DNA of 34,828 nt from the NCBI GenBank assembly GCA_019115125.1, contig DXEG01000042.1, positions 1-34,828 on the forward strand, in the 5' to 3' direction. Under the pieces are notes generated by a model. The model ran no database searches, was not told the origin of the DNA, and saw only the letters and a program-made list of their open reading frames with translations. The stretch's first letter is position 1. Each line of letters begins with the position of its first letter. Position numbers and translations under genes: made by a program. Source of the DNA: Candidatus Blautia faecipullorum. Its GTDB lineage: Bacteria; Bacillota; Clostridia; Lachnospirales; Lachnospiraceae. Positions 1 to 7,429 of the stretch are shown piece by piece.

Positions 1-1048
1 GGTATGGCAGAAGCCCCTCCCGGTTATTCTCATAATACCGGATCAGTTCTTCTGCATCTTCAATCTCATCATCGTCACTTAGACTGTTCCGGTAGATCTC
101 CAGATACCGGAATACTTCTTCTATCTCTTCTTCCCTCAGAAGTTCTAAAATGGCTTCCCGCGCTGCCTCTTCATGGATCTTTTCTTTTACGGCTTTGTTC
201 CGATGGAACGGGTCTAACTGGAAGCAGGTGCTCTTATCTTTTACTTTCTTGATCCACGATGCCCCATCTGCATTTAAGATCCTCTGGCTTACTTCGTCCA
301 GATTAAACTCCTGCGCAATTACTGCTTCCCGGTATTCCTGGAATTCTTTTGCTTTTGAAAAACCAGCAACTACTACTTTATTTTCCAGGGCATAACGGTC
401 CGGACCGGTTTTTCTCCAGCCATCATAAGCGATTCCTATCTTGATCTCCGCCTTATCCTGTTTTTCCCTTTTTCTGTCCTTTCCCTGCAGTCTGATATAA
501 ACTCCATCTGCTTCCTCAAACAGGACAGGCACCTCTTTTTCCCCTTTTAAATGCCCTTTCTTATATTCTTCTGTCAGTTCTGTTTCTTCCTCACAGACCT
601 TTTCTCCCAACGCCTGGATGACATTCCATACTCCCATTGCACTGATGGTCTGCCCCGTCATCTCACTGACCTGCGCGGCGCACTCCCGGTAAGACAGTTC
701 CGTGATCCCTTTTACCAGCAGCTCCGCCATGTTTGTGGAAATCAGCCCCACATGATCCAGTTCCAGTGTTTCATCCAGCAGATATACAAATCGCTTCGTT
801 CCATCTTCCTCAGCCACCTCATAGACCATTCTCTGATAGGTCACTTCGCCATACACGGTTTTTACAGTTGTCTGTCTGGCTCCCTTATTCCGGTACTTCT
901 TCTTATCTCTGTCCTCCATCAGCATCCGGTCATACCGCTCTAGGAATTCTTTTGTGAACTCTCTTCCGATCTGGCAGAGCCATGCAAAAATATTTTTCTC
1001 TAACTCCTTGAATGTTACGCCGTTTTCCTTTATCATTGAACTCATCAT
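1..1048 (-). CDS. ISLre2-family (UPF0236) transposase, 3' end cut by window edge
   Basis: Reading the minus strand from the ATG at 1048 gives an uninterrupted frame of about 349 codons that runs off the left edge, so the C-terminal part is missing. The N-terminus (MMSSMIKENGVTF), the segment RNKGARQTTVKTVYGEVTY, and the ELSYRECAAQVSEMTGQ and EADGVYIRLQGK stretches are what I recognise as the ISLre2/UPF0236 transposase family. The family mobilises its own insertion sequence. An AAGGAG lies 5 nt before the first ATG and 8 nt before an immediately following ATG (1045), so either can serve. The visible part shows no frameshift. Family assignment is from memory of the family's sequence pattern and is fairly secure. 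Confidence 0.85.
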   Translation of the reverse strand, partial: MMSSMIKENGVTFKELEKNIFAWLCQIGREFTKEFLERYDRMLMEDRDKKKYRNKGARQTTVKTVYGEVTYQRMVYEVAEEDGTKRFVYLLDETLELDHVGLISTNMAELLVKGITELSYRECAAQVSEMTGQTISAMGVWNVIQALGEKVCEEETELTEEYKKGHLKGEKEVPVLFEEADGVYIRLQGKDRKREKQDKAEIKIGIAYDGWRKTGPDRYALENKVVVAGFSKAKEFQEYREAVIAQEFNLDEVSQRILNADGASWIKKVKDKSTCFQLDPFHRNKAVKEKIHEEAAREAILELLREEEIEEVFRYLEIYRNSLSDDDEIEDAEELIRYYENNREGLLPY

Positions 1049-1104
1049 ACAGACTCCTTATGTTTTTTCTCGTCAATTAAACAATAAGATAAATCTGTAT
1101 GATT

Positions 1105-1138
1105 GGGAAGAGGTTTCGATCTCTTCCCTTTATTTTTG
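1105..1138 (+). terminator. rho-independent terminator on the plus strand, inside the ISLre2 leader
   Basis: An 8-bp perfect stem GGGAAGAG / CTCTTCCC (1105-1112 and 1121-1128, 8-nt loop) is followed by TTTATTTTTG on the plus strand. It would stop transcription running antisense to the ISLre2 transposase start region. Confidence 0.6.
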
Positions 1139-1147
1139 CCAATGATA

Positions 1148-1176
1148 ATTATACTCTAAGGCGGCAGGCCCTTGAA
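1148..1176 (-). promoter_or_regulatory. possible promoter of the ISLre2 transposase
   Basis: On the minus strand a perfect TATAAT (1153-1148) lies 17 nt downstream of a weak -35, TTCAAG (1176-1171). It is about 100 nt before the transposase start. The -35 is poor, so this is tentative. Confidence 0.35.
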
Positions 1177-1184
1177 TGAAAATC

Positions 1185-1218
1185 TAAATTCCACCTCTAT
1201 GCTGAATTTAGTCTTACA
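1185..1218. repeat. IS30-type end motif pair, copy 1
   Basis: TAAATTCCAC (1185-1194) is followed by TGAATTTAGTCTTACA (1203-1218). This divergent pair of a TAAATTCCAC box and a GTGGAATTTAGTYTTRCA-like box recurs at 2656-2840, 4987-5028 and 30256-30327, each time beside an IS30-family transposase or fragment. It probably marks the left end of the IS at 1281-2597. Confidence 0.6.
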
Positions 1219-1280
1219 CTCCCCTTCCATATAGTTTATGATTCTTAATGCCTTCTATCCGCAGTTGAAAAGAGGTACTT

Positions 1281-2597
1281 ATGTCAAAACAGATCACTGG
1301 AAACCAGAAACATATGACCATGGAAGGCCGTATTGTAATTTAAAAGGGGCTGGATCAGAAGTGATCCCTCCGCTGCATTGCTATACAGTTAGGGAAAGAT
1401 CCTACCACCATCTCTAAAGAGATTAAAAAGCACCGTTCCTTCCAGGAGCACAACCATTTCAATGAACCCAGAAATAAATGTGCCCTTGCCAAAGACTGCA
1501 GGAAGAAGAACATCTGTGGAACCTATGCTCCTATCTGCAAAAAAATGTGCAGGCTCTGCAATCACTGCAATTCCCATTGCAAAGACTTTACTCCTCGCAG
1601 CTACCACTGTCCAAAGCTGGATAAAGCTCCTTTTGTCTGCAATGCCTGTAACAAAAAGAGTGGATGCCGCCTTAATAAGTCTTATTACAGGGCAGCCACT
1701 GCACATCGGCAATACCGGACTGTGCTGGTCGAGTCCAGGACTGGCATCAACATTTCCCCCGAAAGGCTCACATGGCTGGATGAACTGGCCTCCCCTCTCA
1801 TCCTGCAGGGACAGTCCCCCTACATGATCCTGCAGAACCATCCGGAAATTCCCTGATCGGAAAAGACTCTTTACAATTACATTGAATCCGGTGTCCTCAG
1901 TGTCAAAAATATTGACCTGCCTAAAAAAGTAAAATATAAGATCCGTTCTTCTACTCCTTCCGATGCCGTTGATCAAGCGATTTATGAGGGGCGTACGTAT
2001 AAGGATCTCCAAGCCTTTTTGAAAGAATATTCCGATACAAGAATCACGGAAATGGACACGGTCCTTGGCTGTGAAGGCTCCCGCAAAGTATTGCTCACAT
2101 TTCATTTTTGCGGTTGTTCTTTTATGATGGCATATCTCCTCGACAGCAAAGAAGCCCGCCATGTGAAAGCCGTGTTCGACTCCATGGAACATGCCATCGG
2201 GACAGTCCCCTTCTCCTCCGCTTTTCCCCTGATCCTGACGGACAGGGGAGGGGAATTCCAAAACCCGGACGCATTGGAGTGCGGTCAGGAAAACCTAATC
2301 CGTACCAGCATTTATTATTGTGATCCCATGTGCTCCTGGCAAAAACCGCATTGCGAAAAGAACCATGAATATATCCGCAAAATCTGTCCGAAAGGCACAT
2401 CCTTTGACGACTACACACAAAATGACATCAACCGGATGATGAGCCATATCAACAGCACCCCACGGCAGAGCCTTGGCGGGTTATCCCCAATAGCTCTTGC
2501 AAAGCTGATGCTGCCCCATGAGCTGCTGGACTTTTTTGCGCTTGCTGAAATCTCTGCTGATGAGATTATATTAACACCAGACTTACTGAAAAAATAA
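1281..2597 (+). pseudogene. IS30-family transposase with three in-frame stop codons
   Basis: A single frame from ATG 1281 (MSKQITGNQKHMTMEGR) to TAA 2595-2597 encodes an IS30-family DDE transposase. It carries the N-terminal helix-turn-helix (QLGKDPTTISKEIKKHR), a cysteine-rich zinc-like stretch (NICGTYAPICKKMCRLC onward), and catalytic blocks around EMDTV, LILTDRGGEF and CEKNHEYIRK. The frame is broken by TAA at 1341 and TGA at 1362 and 1854, all in phase, so this is point-mutation decay rather than truncation. Full length would be about 438 residues, normal for this clade. Without stop-codon suppression it cannot be made intact. The longest open piece (from 2019) contains the C-terminal catalytic half. 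Confidence 0.85.
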
Positions 2598-2738
2598 AAC
2601 CAGATAACAAAAGGAAATCTGCGGATACGGGCTTCATATCGACTTCGGCAGACAAGTGGAATTTAGTCTTACAGGGCACGATCCCAGTTGTCTTTTTAGC
2701 ATACCCGTTTATAAGGATTTCCTTGTTGTTATCTGGTT
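2598..2738. repeat. long inverted repeat just after the IS30 transposase
   Basis: AACCAGATAACAAAAGGAAATC (2598-2619, arm described in full only by position) is matched in reverse complement by 2715-2738, differing by about two positions. The arms are separated by about 95 nt that include one IS30-type end box (2656-2673). The left arm begins at the transposase stop codon. It may be part of the IS end structure or fold as a long hairpin. Confidence 0.6.
2656..2673 (+). repeat. IS30-type end box, isolated copy
   Basis: GTGGAATTTAGTCTTACA matches the box at 1203-1218 at nearly every position. It lies between the arms of the 2598-2738 inverted repeat and could be the right end of the decayed IS30 element. 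Confidence 0.55.
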
Positions 2739-2840
2739 AAATTCCACTTTAAAGGGTTTGACGCGTTTCGTCAAACCCTAAAATACGAAACTTAGTCTTC
2801 AGTATGGAATTTAAGTTTACATGTGGAATTTACTTTTTCA
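2738..2840. repeat. IS30-type end motif cluster, copy 2
   Basis: TAAATTCCAC (2738-2747) is followed by a hairpin (2753-2779), a TGGAATTTAAGTTTACA box (2805-2821) and GTGGAATTTACTTTTTCA (2823-2840). At least two overlapping IS30-like ends are stacked here, which suggests repeated insertion or excision at one spot. Confidence 0.5.
2753..2779. repeat. perfect 11-bp hairpin between IS30-type end boxes
   Basis: AGGGTTTGACG (2753-2763) and CGTCAAACCCT (2769-2779) are exact reverse complements around a 5-nt loop. There is no T-run on either side, so a structural role or an intrinsic IS feature is more likely than a terminator. Confidence 0.6.
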
Positions 2841-2849
2841 CTCAACCCA

Positions 2850-2982
2850 TCGCACAAACTTCGTTTATGCTCTGTGTATTTCGCCCTTGCGGGGGGGGCT
2901 AAGCCACGCCGGATATGGCGATGCGTTCGTAACCGGACGCCGAAGCGTCCACTCACAAAAGTAAACCGGCTGAAAAAGCCGG
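2850..2982 (+). other. candidate oriT region of the MobA/MobL-type relaxase
   Basis: The 140 nt before the relaxase contain TATTTCGCCCTTGCGG (about 2877-2892). This resembles the YAAGTGCGCCCTT nick core known for MOBQ-type oriTs. It is followed by a G8 run (2891-2898) and two perfect hairpins: GGACGC/GCGTCC with a CGAA loop (2935-2950) and CCGGCT/AGCCGG (2966-2982). oriT is normally next to the relaxase gene in this family. Assignment is by resemblance only. Confidence 0.4.
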
Positions 2983-2992
2983 AGGAAGGAGA

Positions 2993-4377
2993 ATGCTTAT
3001 AGGCAGACATTCATTTATCAGACAAAATAAGCTGTCCGATGTGGCAGGGAGGATTGATTATATTTCCAATCCGAAACGACAGGAATATCTCTATGCAACT
3101 TATCAGACAGAAGGTGCAACGTCCGGGTTCTGGAAAAATCTTGCAGGAGAGAACCAGTTGGATTTTAAGGTGAGCGGATCAGCAGGGAAGTGCATCGAGG
3201 GGCGTGAGTTTATTATCGCACTTCCCGAAAGTTTCGTTCAGTATAAGGCGGATGATGTGGTAAAGCTTTTTACGGAGATTTTTCACAAAAGATATGGTGT
3301 AGAGTGCAGCGCCGCCCTTCACCACAACAAAACAAAAACGAATTATCATATCCATCTGGTATTCAGCGAACGAAAAATGTTGGAACATCCTGAAGTGAAG
3401 ATTGCCACCCGAAATATGTTTTATGATGAGCAGGGAAATTTCCGGGCAGGGTGCAGCATTATCTCCAAAGGGGAAGTTTATGAGAGCCATATTTTCACGA
3501 AAAAGAGGAATGGTTTAAGAACAAAGCTTTTACCAAAGAAGTCAAGGAGCTGTTTACCGATACAATCAACCGATATGTAAAAGAAGAATCGGAAAAACTG
3601 TCAGTATTCCAGCAGGGCGGCGTGTATCTTGCAACTAAGAAGATCGAAAAGAACAATCCGAGAGAAGCAGAAATACGGGTGGACAATGCGGCAAGACAAG
3701 AATGGAATCGGACTGTTGACGTGGCATTGGTAGAAGGTGTTTCTGAAAAAGAAATTTTGAAGATTAAGCAGGAGAAAATCACAGATAAAACGCTGGAATC
3801 TATCAGGACACAAGGTTGGCTACCGGAGATGTTCCGCCAGATTATCCGAGGCGCAAAAGATTTTCTGCAGGAAGTAATCTTCAAATTTAAGCTGCCGCCA
3901 AAGCCTGTGCCAAAGATTGATTTGCAGGAATGGAAAGATATGCAAAAAGTAATGGAAAAACTTCAGAAACAGTCACAGGAAATGAAACGCACACAGCAGG
4001 AGATTTCCTCCCTGAAGAAACAACTTTCCGAGACAAGAGGATTTTTCAAAGGAAAAGAACGGAAATCCCTGGAGAACAAAATAGAACAGGCAGAGAAATC
4101 AGAAAAACGTATGCACATGAATATGGCGCAGACCGCAAAGCAGGCAGGATATGCAGATGTTCAGTCGTTTGTAAAAGTGTATGATAAGTCGGCGAAACTG
4201 ATTTGAAAATACAACGAAGAACTGAGGGCGTGGAAAAATCAGACGGAACAGAAACAAGAGAAGCCATTAGAGCGACCGAAAAAAAGCGTGCTGGAGAAGC
4301 TGCACCGCTATCAGCAGGAAGGCAGACAGCAGGCAAAACGTTCAGTAAAGAAAAAATCTATGGATAGAGAACGATGA
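2993..4377 (+). pseudogene. MobA/MobL-type relaxase, frameshifted and with an internal stop
   Basis: The first part (2993 to about 3500) encodes a relaxase N-terminus with the HUH-type metal-binding pattern HHNKTKTNYHIHLVFSER, typical of the MobA/MobL family that nicks oriT during plasmid or element mobilisation. Near 3500, loss of about one base in the A/G-rich run (ACGAAAAAGAGG) shifts the frame. The protein continues in another frame as EWFKNKAFTKEVKELFTD and then a long coiled-coil tail rich in K/E/Q (codons from 3622). That tail is interrupted by TGA at 4204-4206 (probably TGG or GAG originally) and ends at 4375-4377. GGAGG lies 7 nt before the ATG. It overlaps the next gene region by an ATGA. 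Two lesions make it almost certainly non-functional. Confidence 0.85.
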
Positions 4378-4394
4378 GAAAGGTGGAGACGATC

Positions 4395-4586
4395 ATGAAG
4401 AAAACAATTTTTGAGGAAATAGGCGGAACTTATATCAGACACGGGGATTATCTTATCCCCTGTCTGGCTTTGTCAGAGGAAGAACAGAGATGTATTGGTG
4501 TATGGGGACAGCGACATTTGCGGTATCTGAAGGAGTACCGCAGAAGCGCATTTTCCGGCCGGAAAATATCCGATTGCAGAATCTGA
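4395..4586 (+). pseudogene. tnpV: truncated TnpV family protein
   Basis: From ATG 4395 the protein MKKTIFEEIGGTYIRHGDYL continues through IGVWGQRHLRYLKEYR, the conserved N-terminal half of the transposon-encoded TnpV family, which accompanies mobilisable elements of Clostridia. Homology stops after about 50 residues and the frame ends at 4586, whereas the family is usually about 110-125 residues, so the C-terminal half has been lost. An upstream ATG at 4374 overlaps the relaxase stop as ATGA, but AAGGTGGAGACGATC before 4395 fits a ribosome site. The function of TnpV is not known. Confidence 0.7.
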
Positions 4587-4637
4587 TCGAAGATGGTAGA
4601 ATACCCTCATGGAAGAGTACCCATGACAGGGTGGTAG

Positions 4638-4686
4638 CCTCCCGAGCCAATGAAAACCGGTTCGCCGGAATACATAGGAAGGGAGG
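4638..4686 (+). promoter_or_regulatory. possible self-masking leader of the toxin mRNA
   Basis: CCTCCC at 4638-4643 is the exact complement of GGGAGG at 4681-4686, the ribosome binding site of the small toxin at 4695. Leader pairing that hides the Shine-Dalgarno sequence is common in type I toxin mRNAs. The pairing is only six bases and could be chance. Confidence 0.3.
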
Positions 4687-4694
4687 TGGTGCAT

Positions 4695-4811
4695 ATGACA
4701 GACTACGAGACCATTATGGTTTTCCTGGGGATTATCGGCTTGCTGATTTCCTTTGGGTGTATGCTCATTGCATTGCTTGCCTTTCTCGACAAGAGAAATA
4801 AGCGAAAATAA
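4695..4811 (+). CDS. small holin-like membrane toxin (type I toxin-antitoxin, Hol_Tox/TxpA-like)
   Basis: A 38-codon gene with an excellent ribosome site (GGGAGGTGG, 7 nt before ATG). The protein starts MTDYETIMVFLGIIGLLI, has one hydrophobic helix from about residue 7 to 31, and ends in a positively charged tail DKRNKRK. This is the pattern of the putative holin-like toxin family of Firmicutes, related to TxpA of Bacillus: small peptides that insert in the membrane and are silenced by an antisense RNA overlapping the 3' end of their mRNA. A convergent promoter and terminator for such an RNA are present here (4806-4945). The toxin lies within mobile-element debris, in keeping with an addiction or stabilisation role. 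Confidence 0.75.
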   Translation: MTDYETIMVFLGIIGLLISFGCMLIALLAFLDKRNKRK

Positions 4812-4910
4812 AAAATGCCCATCCCGTCTGCAAACGGGATGGGCGGCTCTCGCTGAGAGCTAAATAAACCCTTTTTCGGGAGCATCCGCTTTGGAGTGGG
4901 TGCTCTTTCT
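4806..4910 (-). ncRNA. predicted antisense RNA antitoxin for the holin-like toxin
   Basis: A minus-strand transcription unit of about 105 nt is predicted: promoter at 4917-4945, start near 4910, and end at a strong terminator (4817-4844, then TTTTTTATTTT on the minus strand). The terminator stem and T-run overlap the toxin stop codon region, so the RNA would pair with the 3' end of the toxin mRNA, the arrangement of RatA with txpA. The interior contains a second small hairpin (4846-4860) and a loose stem near 4880-4905. Existence is inferred from signals only. Confidence 0.6.
4817..4844 (-). terminator. terminator of the antisense RNA (11-bp perfect stem)
   Basis: GCCCATCCCGT (4817-4827) and ACGGGATGGGC (4834-4844) pair perfectly around a 6-nt loop. 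Read on the minus strand the hairpin is followed by ATTTTTTATTTT, a classic intrinsic terminator. On the plus strand there is no T-run, so direction is clear. Confidence 0.8.
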
Positions 4911-4916
4911 ATGTTC

Positions 4917-4945
4917 ATTATATATCAGACCTTCTTTTTTTGCAA
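4917..4945 (-). promoter_or_regulatory. strong minus-strand promoter driving the antisense RNA
   Basis: On the minus strand TTGCAA (4945-4940) is separated by exactly 17 nt from a perfect TATAAT (4922-4917). No protein gene follows on that strand before the terminator at 4844-4817, so its only evident product is a short RNA antisense to the toxin transcript. Confidence 0.65.
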
Positions 4946-4986
4946 GTCTTATAAATCTTGAGTTTCCGCAGCCTAAAATGAAATTT

Positions 4987-5028
4987 TAAATTCCACTTTC
5001 CCATATTCTTGTGGAGTTTACTTTTGCA
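4987..5028. repeat. IS30-type end motif pair, copy 3
   Basis: TAAATTCCAC (4987-4996) and GTGGAGTTTACTTTTGCA (5011-5028) stand in the same divergent arrangement as at 1185-1218. It is about 75 nt before the transposase fragment at 5102 and is its probable left end. Confidence 0.6.
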
Positions 5029-5101
5029 CAAGTAGATTTTACTCTTTCATATATTGCTGTTATGATTACGTTACCTTCTGACAGCAGTAGAAGGAGATAT
5101 T

Positions 5102-5392
5102 ATGAGCAATTTAATACCTGGAAACCAAAAGCATCTTACCCTGGAAGAACGCCTCTACATCGAAAAAGCTCTTTCCAATGGTACTTCTTTTAAAGACATT
5201 GCCCGCTTCCTCTGCAAGGATCCAACCACTATCTCCAAGGAGGTGAGGAAACACCGTCTCAGCGACTGGTATCACAAAGGCACTTTTTATAATGCCAAAA
5301 ACTTCTGTATCCATCGATACCATTGCCGTAAGACCAATGCCTGTGACAAGATCATCCTCTGCGGCATCAAATGCACCCCCTGCCCCGTGTAT
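5102..5392 (+). pseudogene. IS30-family transposase, N-terminal fragment
   Basis: ATG 5102, after GAAGGAGATATT, starts MSNLIPGNQKHLTLEERLYI and continues through the helix-turn-helix FLCKDPTTISKEVRKHR and a cysteine-rich stretch (HRYHCRKTNACDK, CGIKCTPCP). This corresponds to roughly the first 97 residues of a 400-plus-residue IS30-family transposase. Homology ends abruptly at about 5392, where an AAA-ATPase gene fragment begins in another frame. It differs from the copy at 1281 (about half the residues in the N-terminal part match), so it is a separate IS type. The catalytic domain is absent, so it is inactive. It may be the same IS type as the minus-strand fragment at 30041-30240. Confidence 0.8.
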
Positions 5393-5396
5393 GTAG

Positions 5397-5663
5397 GATT
5401 TAGCATCGGATGAAACTTATAAAATAGGTTCATTATCTAGTGGAGAGAGACATCTGTTGGTTCTACTTACTATTTTTGTGATAGAAGGAAATAGGAGACA
5501 ACTCTTTATGGTTGACGAGCCAGAAATATCTCTTAATATGGTTTGGCAGCGTAAGTTATTGCCATTATTAAATGAATTAGCACCAAATGCAGAAATAATT
5601 GTTGCATCTCATAGTCCGTCAATTGCAAGAGCAAATTCTAAGTATTTGGTGGAATTGAGGTAA
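5397..5663 (+). pseudogene. C-terminal remnant of an AAA/ABC-type ATPase (AriA-like)
   Basis: The frame from 5397 encodes an ABC-type signature (IGSLSSGERHLLVLL), a Walker B block (LFMVDEPEISL) and a switch-histidine block (IIVASHSPSIA). These are the last roughly 88 residues of an AAA15/AAA21-type ATPase. The Walker A half is gone, removed at the junction with the IS30 fragment at about 5392. The gene is followed 3 nt later by a DUF4435 gene. That gene order (AAA15 ATPase then DUF4435) is the one in PARIS defence systems (AriA-AriB), which is why I compare it to AriA; OLD-like two-gene systems are an alternative. Base composition is AT-rich. It is not functional as it stands. Confidence 0.65.
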
Positions 5664-5666
5664 ATT

Positions 5667-6120
5667 ATGAGATATGATTTGGAGGAAACGATTATTGCTG
5701 GATTAATGTGTAATAAACCGGTTGTAATTGTGGAAGGACAAGATGATATTAAATTCTATGACAATATTGCGACGCTTAATGGTTTAAATGTTGATGTATG
5801 TGCTGTAGAAATGATAGAGGGATATACAGAGGGCCGTGAACAAGTGATTAATGCTATGACACAGGCAGAGAGTTTAATTCATAATGATGATGGCCTTAAA
5901 ATGTATATTATGGGGATAATAGATAGAGATGTTCGACAATATTTAAATAATGTTCCTGAAATAGAAAATTTATTAGTGTTGAAATATTATTCATATGAGA
6001 CACACCTTATAACGGACTCTACTATTAAAAGTATAGTAGAACAGCTGACGAGAGCTTCAGGAACTATGATAACACAAAATGCTGTAGATTATCTTAAAGA
6101 GGAATTTAATATACAATCCG
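5667..6120 (+). pseudogene. DUF4435 (AriB-like TOPRIM nuclease/toxin), truncated
   Basis: Starts MRYDLEETIIAGLM and contains a TOPRIM-like pattern: VVIVEGQDDIKFY (E23), IMGIIDRDVRQY (D86, D88) and KYYSYETHL (E111). In PARIS systems the DUF4435 subunit is released by the ATPase to act as a toxin when phage anti-restriction proteins are sensed. Authentic-looking sequence stops near 6120, where the DNA becomes the reverse complement of an XRE regulator. The frame stays open to 6404, but that tail is noise. About 150 of an expected 250-300 residues remain. The partner ATPase is also cut, so the system is dead here. Family call is from motif pattern and gene order. Confidence 0.65.
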
Positions 6121-6448
6121 ATCATATCATCAGAAGCGTTGCATTTGCCGGGAGTGCGGACAAGCTGAAACAGATGAAAGGTGTTGCGGTTGTCCTCGTC
6201 AAGCCCGAAAAATGTCTGCATAATGTCCTCGGCGCAGCCGGGGGCTTCGGTAATAAAATTGATATAGTTGACATTCAAAATCCTGGCAATTTCCATGAGA
6301 GTATCTTTTTTGGGAACACGATAGCCGGATTCATTTTGCGCTACACGAACATCAGCGTTGCGTTCCGTATATCCCAGCTTCAAGCCTGGTTCCCGTTGTG
6401 TTAATCCCCGAATGTGCGGATTCTCTTAATTCGATCTCCCAGTATCAT
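6120..6448 (-). pseudogene. XRE-family transcriptional regulator, frameshifted and truncated
   Basis: From ATG 6448 (after AAAGGACGCAGGATT) the protein begins MILGDRIKRIRTF and then hits TAA at once. Adding one base restores the expected continuation, GLTQREPGLKLGYTERNADV, followed by SGYRVPKKDTLMEIARILNV, a typical Cro/C1-type helix-turn-helix. A single-base deletion near 6415 therefore breaks the DNA-binding domain. The 3' end stops at the junction with the DUF4435 fragment near 6120. It follows the membrane protein stop by 22 nt and is probably the last gene of the GNAT operon. Confidence 0.7.
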
Positions 6449-6470
6449 AATCCTGCGTCCTTTCTGAAAA

Positions 6471-6794
6471 TTATATAGATAGCAATAAACATACAACGTG
6501 GCACACTGCCATAATAAACGGTCCAACTGTACGCATTTTACTTTTTATAACGATACCGATAATACAGTCAACTATCTGTACTATCAGCATTGCCATTGTA
6601 GCAACGAACAAAATAGTAGGTGCATTTCTGCATATAGGAATGACGGCGGCACACATTAAAGCAAGGCTTCTGGCGAACATATACAGGGCATTTCTCCTAC
6701 TGGTTTCCGTTTCTGCTATGACCGCTCCTATTGAGAAACAAACGCCCAGAACGGCACTGATTAGTGTTGTGTATGCGTTTATATAGTATATCAA
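6471..6794 (-). CDS. small integral membrane protein of unknown function
   Basis: About 107 residues with four likely membrane helices: around INAYTTLISAVLGVCFSIG, ALYMFARSLALMCAAVI, TILFVATMAMLIVQIV and GPFIMAVCHVVCLLLS. I do not recognise a functional family. I prefer the TTG at 6794: it overlaps the stop of the upstream acetyltransferase as TTGA and has GGGAGGACAG 5-9 nt before it, indicating translational coupling. An in-frame ATG at 6824 would add ten residues and overlap the acetyltransferase by 34 nt. It lies between the GNAT gene and a broken XRE regulator on the same strand. Confidence 0.65.
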   Translation of the reverse strand: MIYYINAYTTLISAVLGVCFSIGAVIAETETSRRNALYMFARSLALMCAAVIPICRNAPTILFVATMAMLIVQIVDCIIGIVIKSKMRTVGPFIMAVCHVVCLLLSI

Positions 6795-7273
6795 TGTCTG
6801 TCCTCCCGCCATAGCATAATCCATTCGTCTCCGTTTTCTTTTATAATTTCAAATCCTATTTTTCGATACATTTCAACCGCATAATTAGCCTTTTGAACGG
6901 AAAGTGAAACACGTTTATAACCATGCGTTTTCAACAAAGACAGCATTTCTTTCATCATATTGGTTCCTATCCCCTGTCCTCGGTATTCTTTATACAGAGA
7001 GATTGCAAGGGAGGGAGTTTCTTCATCAATATGTCCGTAATCATTCATAATGCGTACCCAAACAGCACCAACGATTTTTCCCTCAATTTCTGCGACTAAT
7101 GCAAAATCATCTTTTAACGCTCCGAAACGTTCTACATAAATCTGCAATTCGGGAGAAGCAATAATATCTCTTGGCGGCGGCTTTATACCGTTTGGAATAA
7201 AAATAGCTTCATACAGGAAATCGTTCAACAGCGGATATTCCGGCACTGTCATTTTTCGTATTGTATATTTCAT
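6791..7273 (-). CDS. GNAT-family N-acetyltransferase
   Basis: A complete 160-residue protein starting MKYTIRKMTVPEYPLLNDFL with an ideal AAGGAGGAATTC before the ATG at 7273. The acetyl-CoA-binding motif A is clear as SLYKEYRGQGIGTNMMKEML (Q/RxxGxG/A at about residues 98-103), followed by GYKRVSLSVQKANYAVEMYR and a terminal KIGFEIIKENGDEWIML strand, as in GCN5-related acetyltransferases. The substrate cannot be told from sequence. It is first in a minus-strand operon with a membrane protein and a regulator. Length is normal and there is no sign of damage. Confidence 0.85.
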   Translation of the reverse strand: MKYTIRKMTVPEYPLLNDFLYEAIFIPNGIKPPPRDIIASPELQIYVERFGALKDDFALVAEIEGKIVGAVWVRIMNDYGHIDEETPSLAISLYKEYRGQGIGTNMMKEMLSLLKTHGYKRVSLSVQKANYAVEMYRKIGFEIIKENGDEWIMLWREDRH

Positions 7274-7310
7274 GAATTCCTCCTTATAAAATGGCTATCC
7301 CGTTTCCTAT

Positions 7311-7340
7311 ATTGTACCGCATAAAATAATACAGCAACAA
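7311..7340 (-). promoter_or_regulatory. possible promoter of the GNAT operon
   Basis: On the minus strand TTGTTG (7340-7335), an 18-nt spacer and TACAAT (7316-7311) lie about 40 nt before the acetyltransferase ATG. Confidence 0.45.
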
Positions 7341-7429
7341 AAAACTTATCAAAAATGCTAAATTTAACAAAAAAGATAACTTATTTGAAATCTTTGCAAT
7401 CACAATTGAGCGCATTGTTTAATCATGCG

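Noticed and set aside
942-961. Idea (residues of the 14073 protein, not bases) that loss of the HxK lysine shows a dead PLD domain
   Set aside because: I recall HFAIID-type tails in many proteins of this helicase family, so the missing lysine is probably a family trait rather than damage here.
1389-2261. 290-codon minus-strand open frame
   Set aside because: It is the complement of the decayed IS30 transposase, whose plus-strand frame carries recognisable DDE and helix-turn-helix blocks.
4586-4694. Riboswitch upstream of the small toxin
   Set aside because: Only a six-base anti-Shine-Dalgarno pairing was found; no known aptamer pattern is visible.
6120-6404. Open continuation of the DUF4435 frame
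   Set aside because: This stretch is the reverse complement of an XRE regulator (SGYRVPKKDTLMEIARIL), so the plus-strand translation is meaningless.
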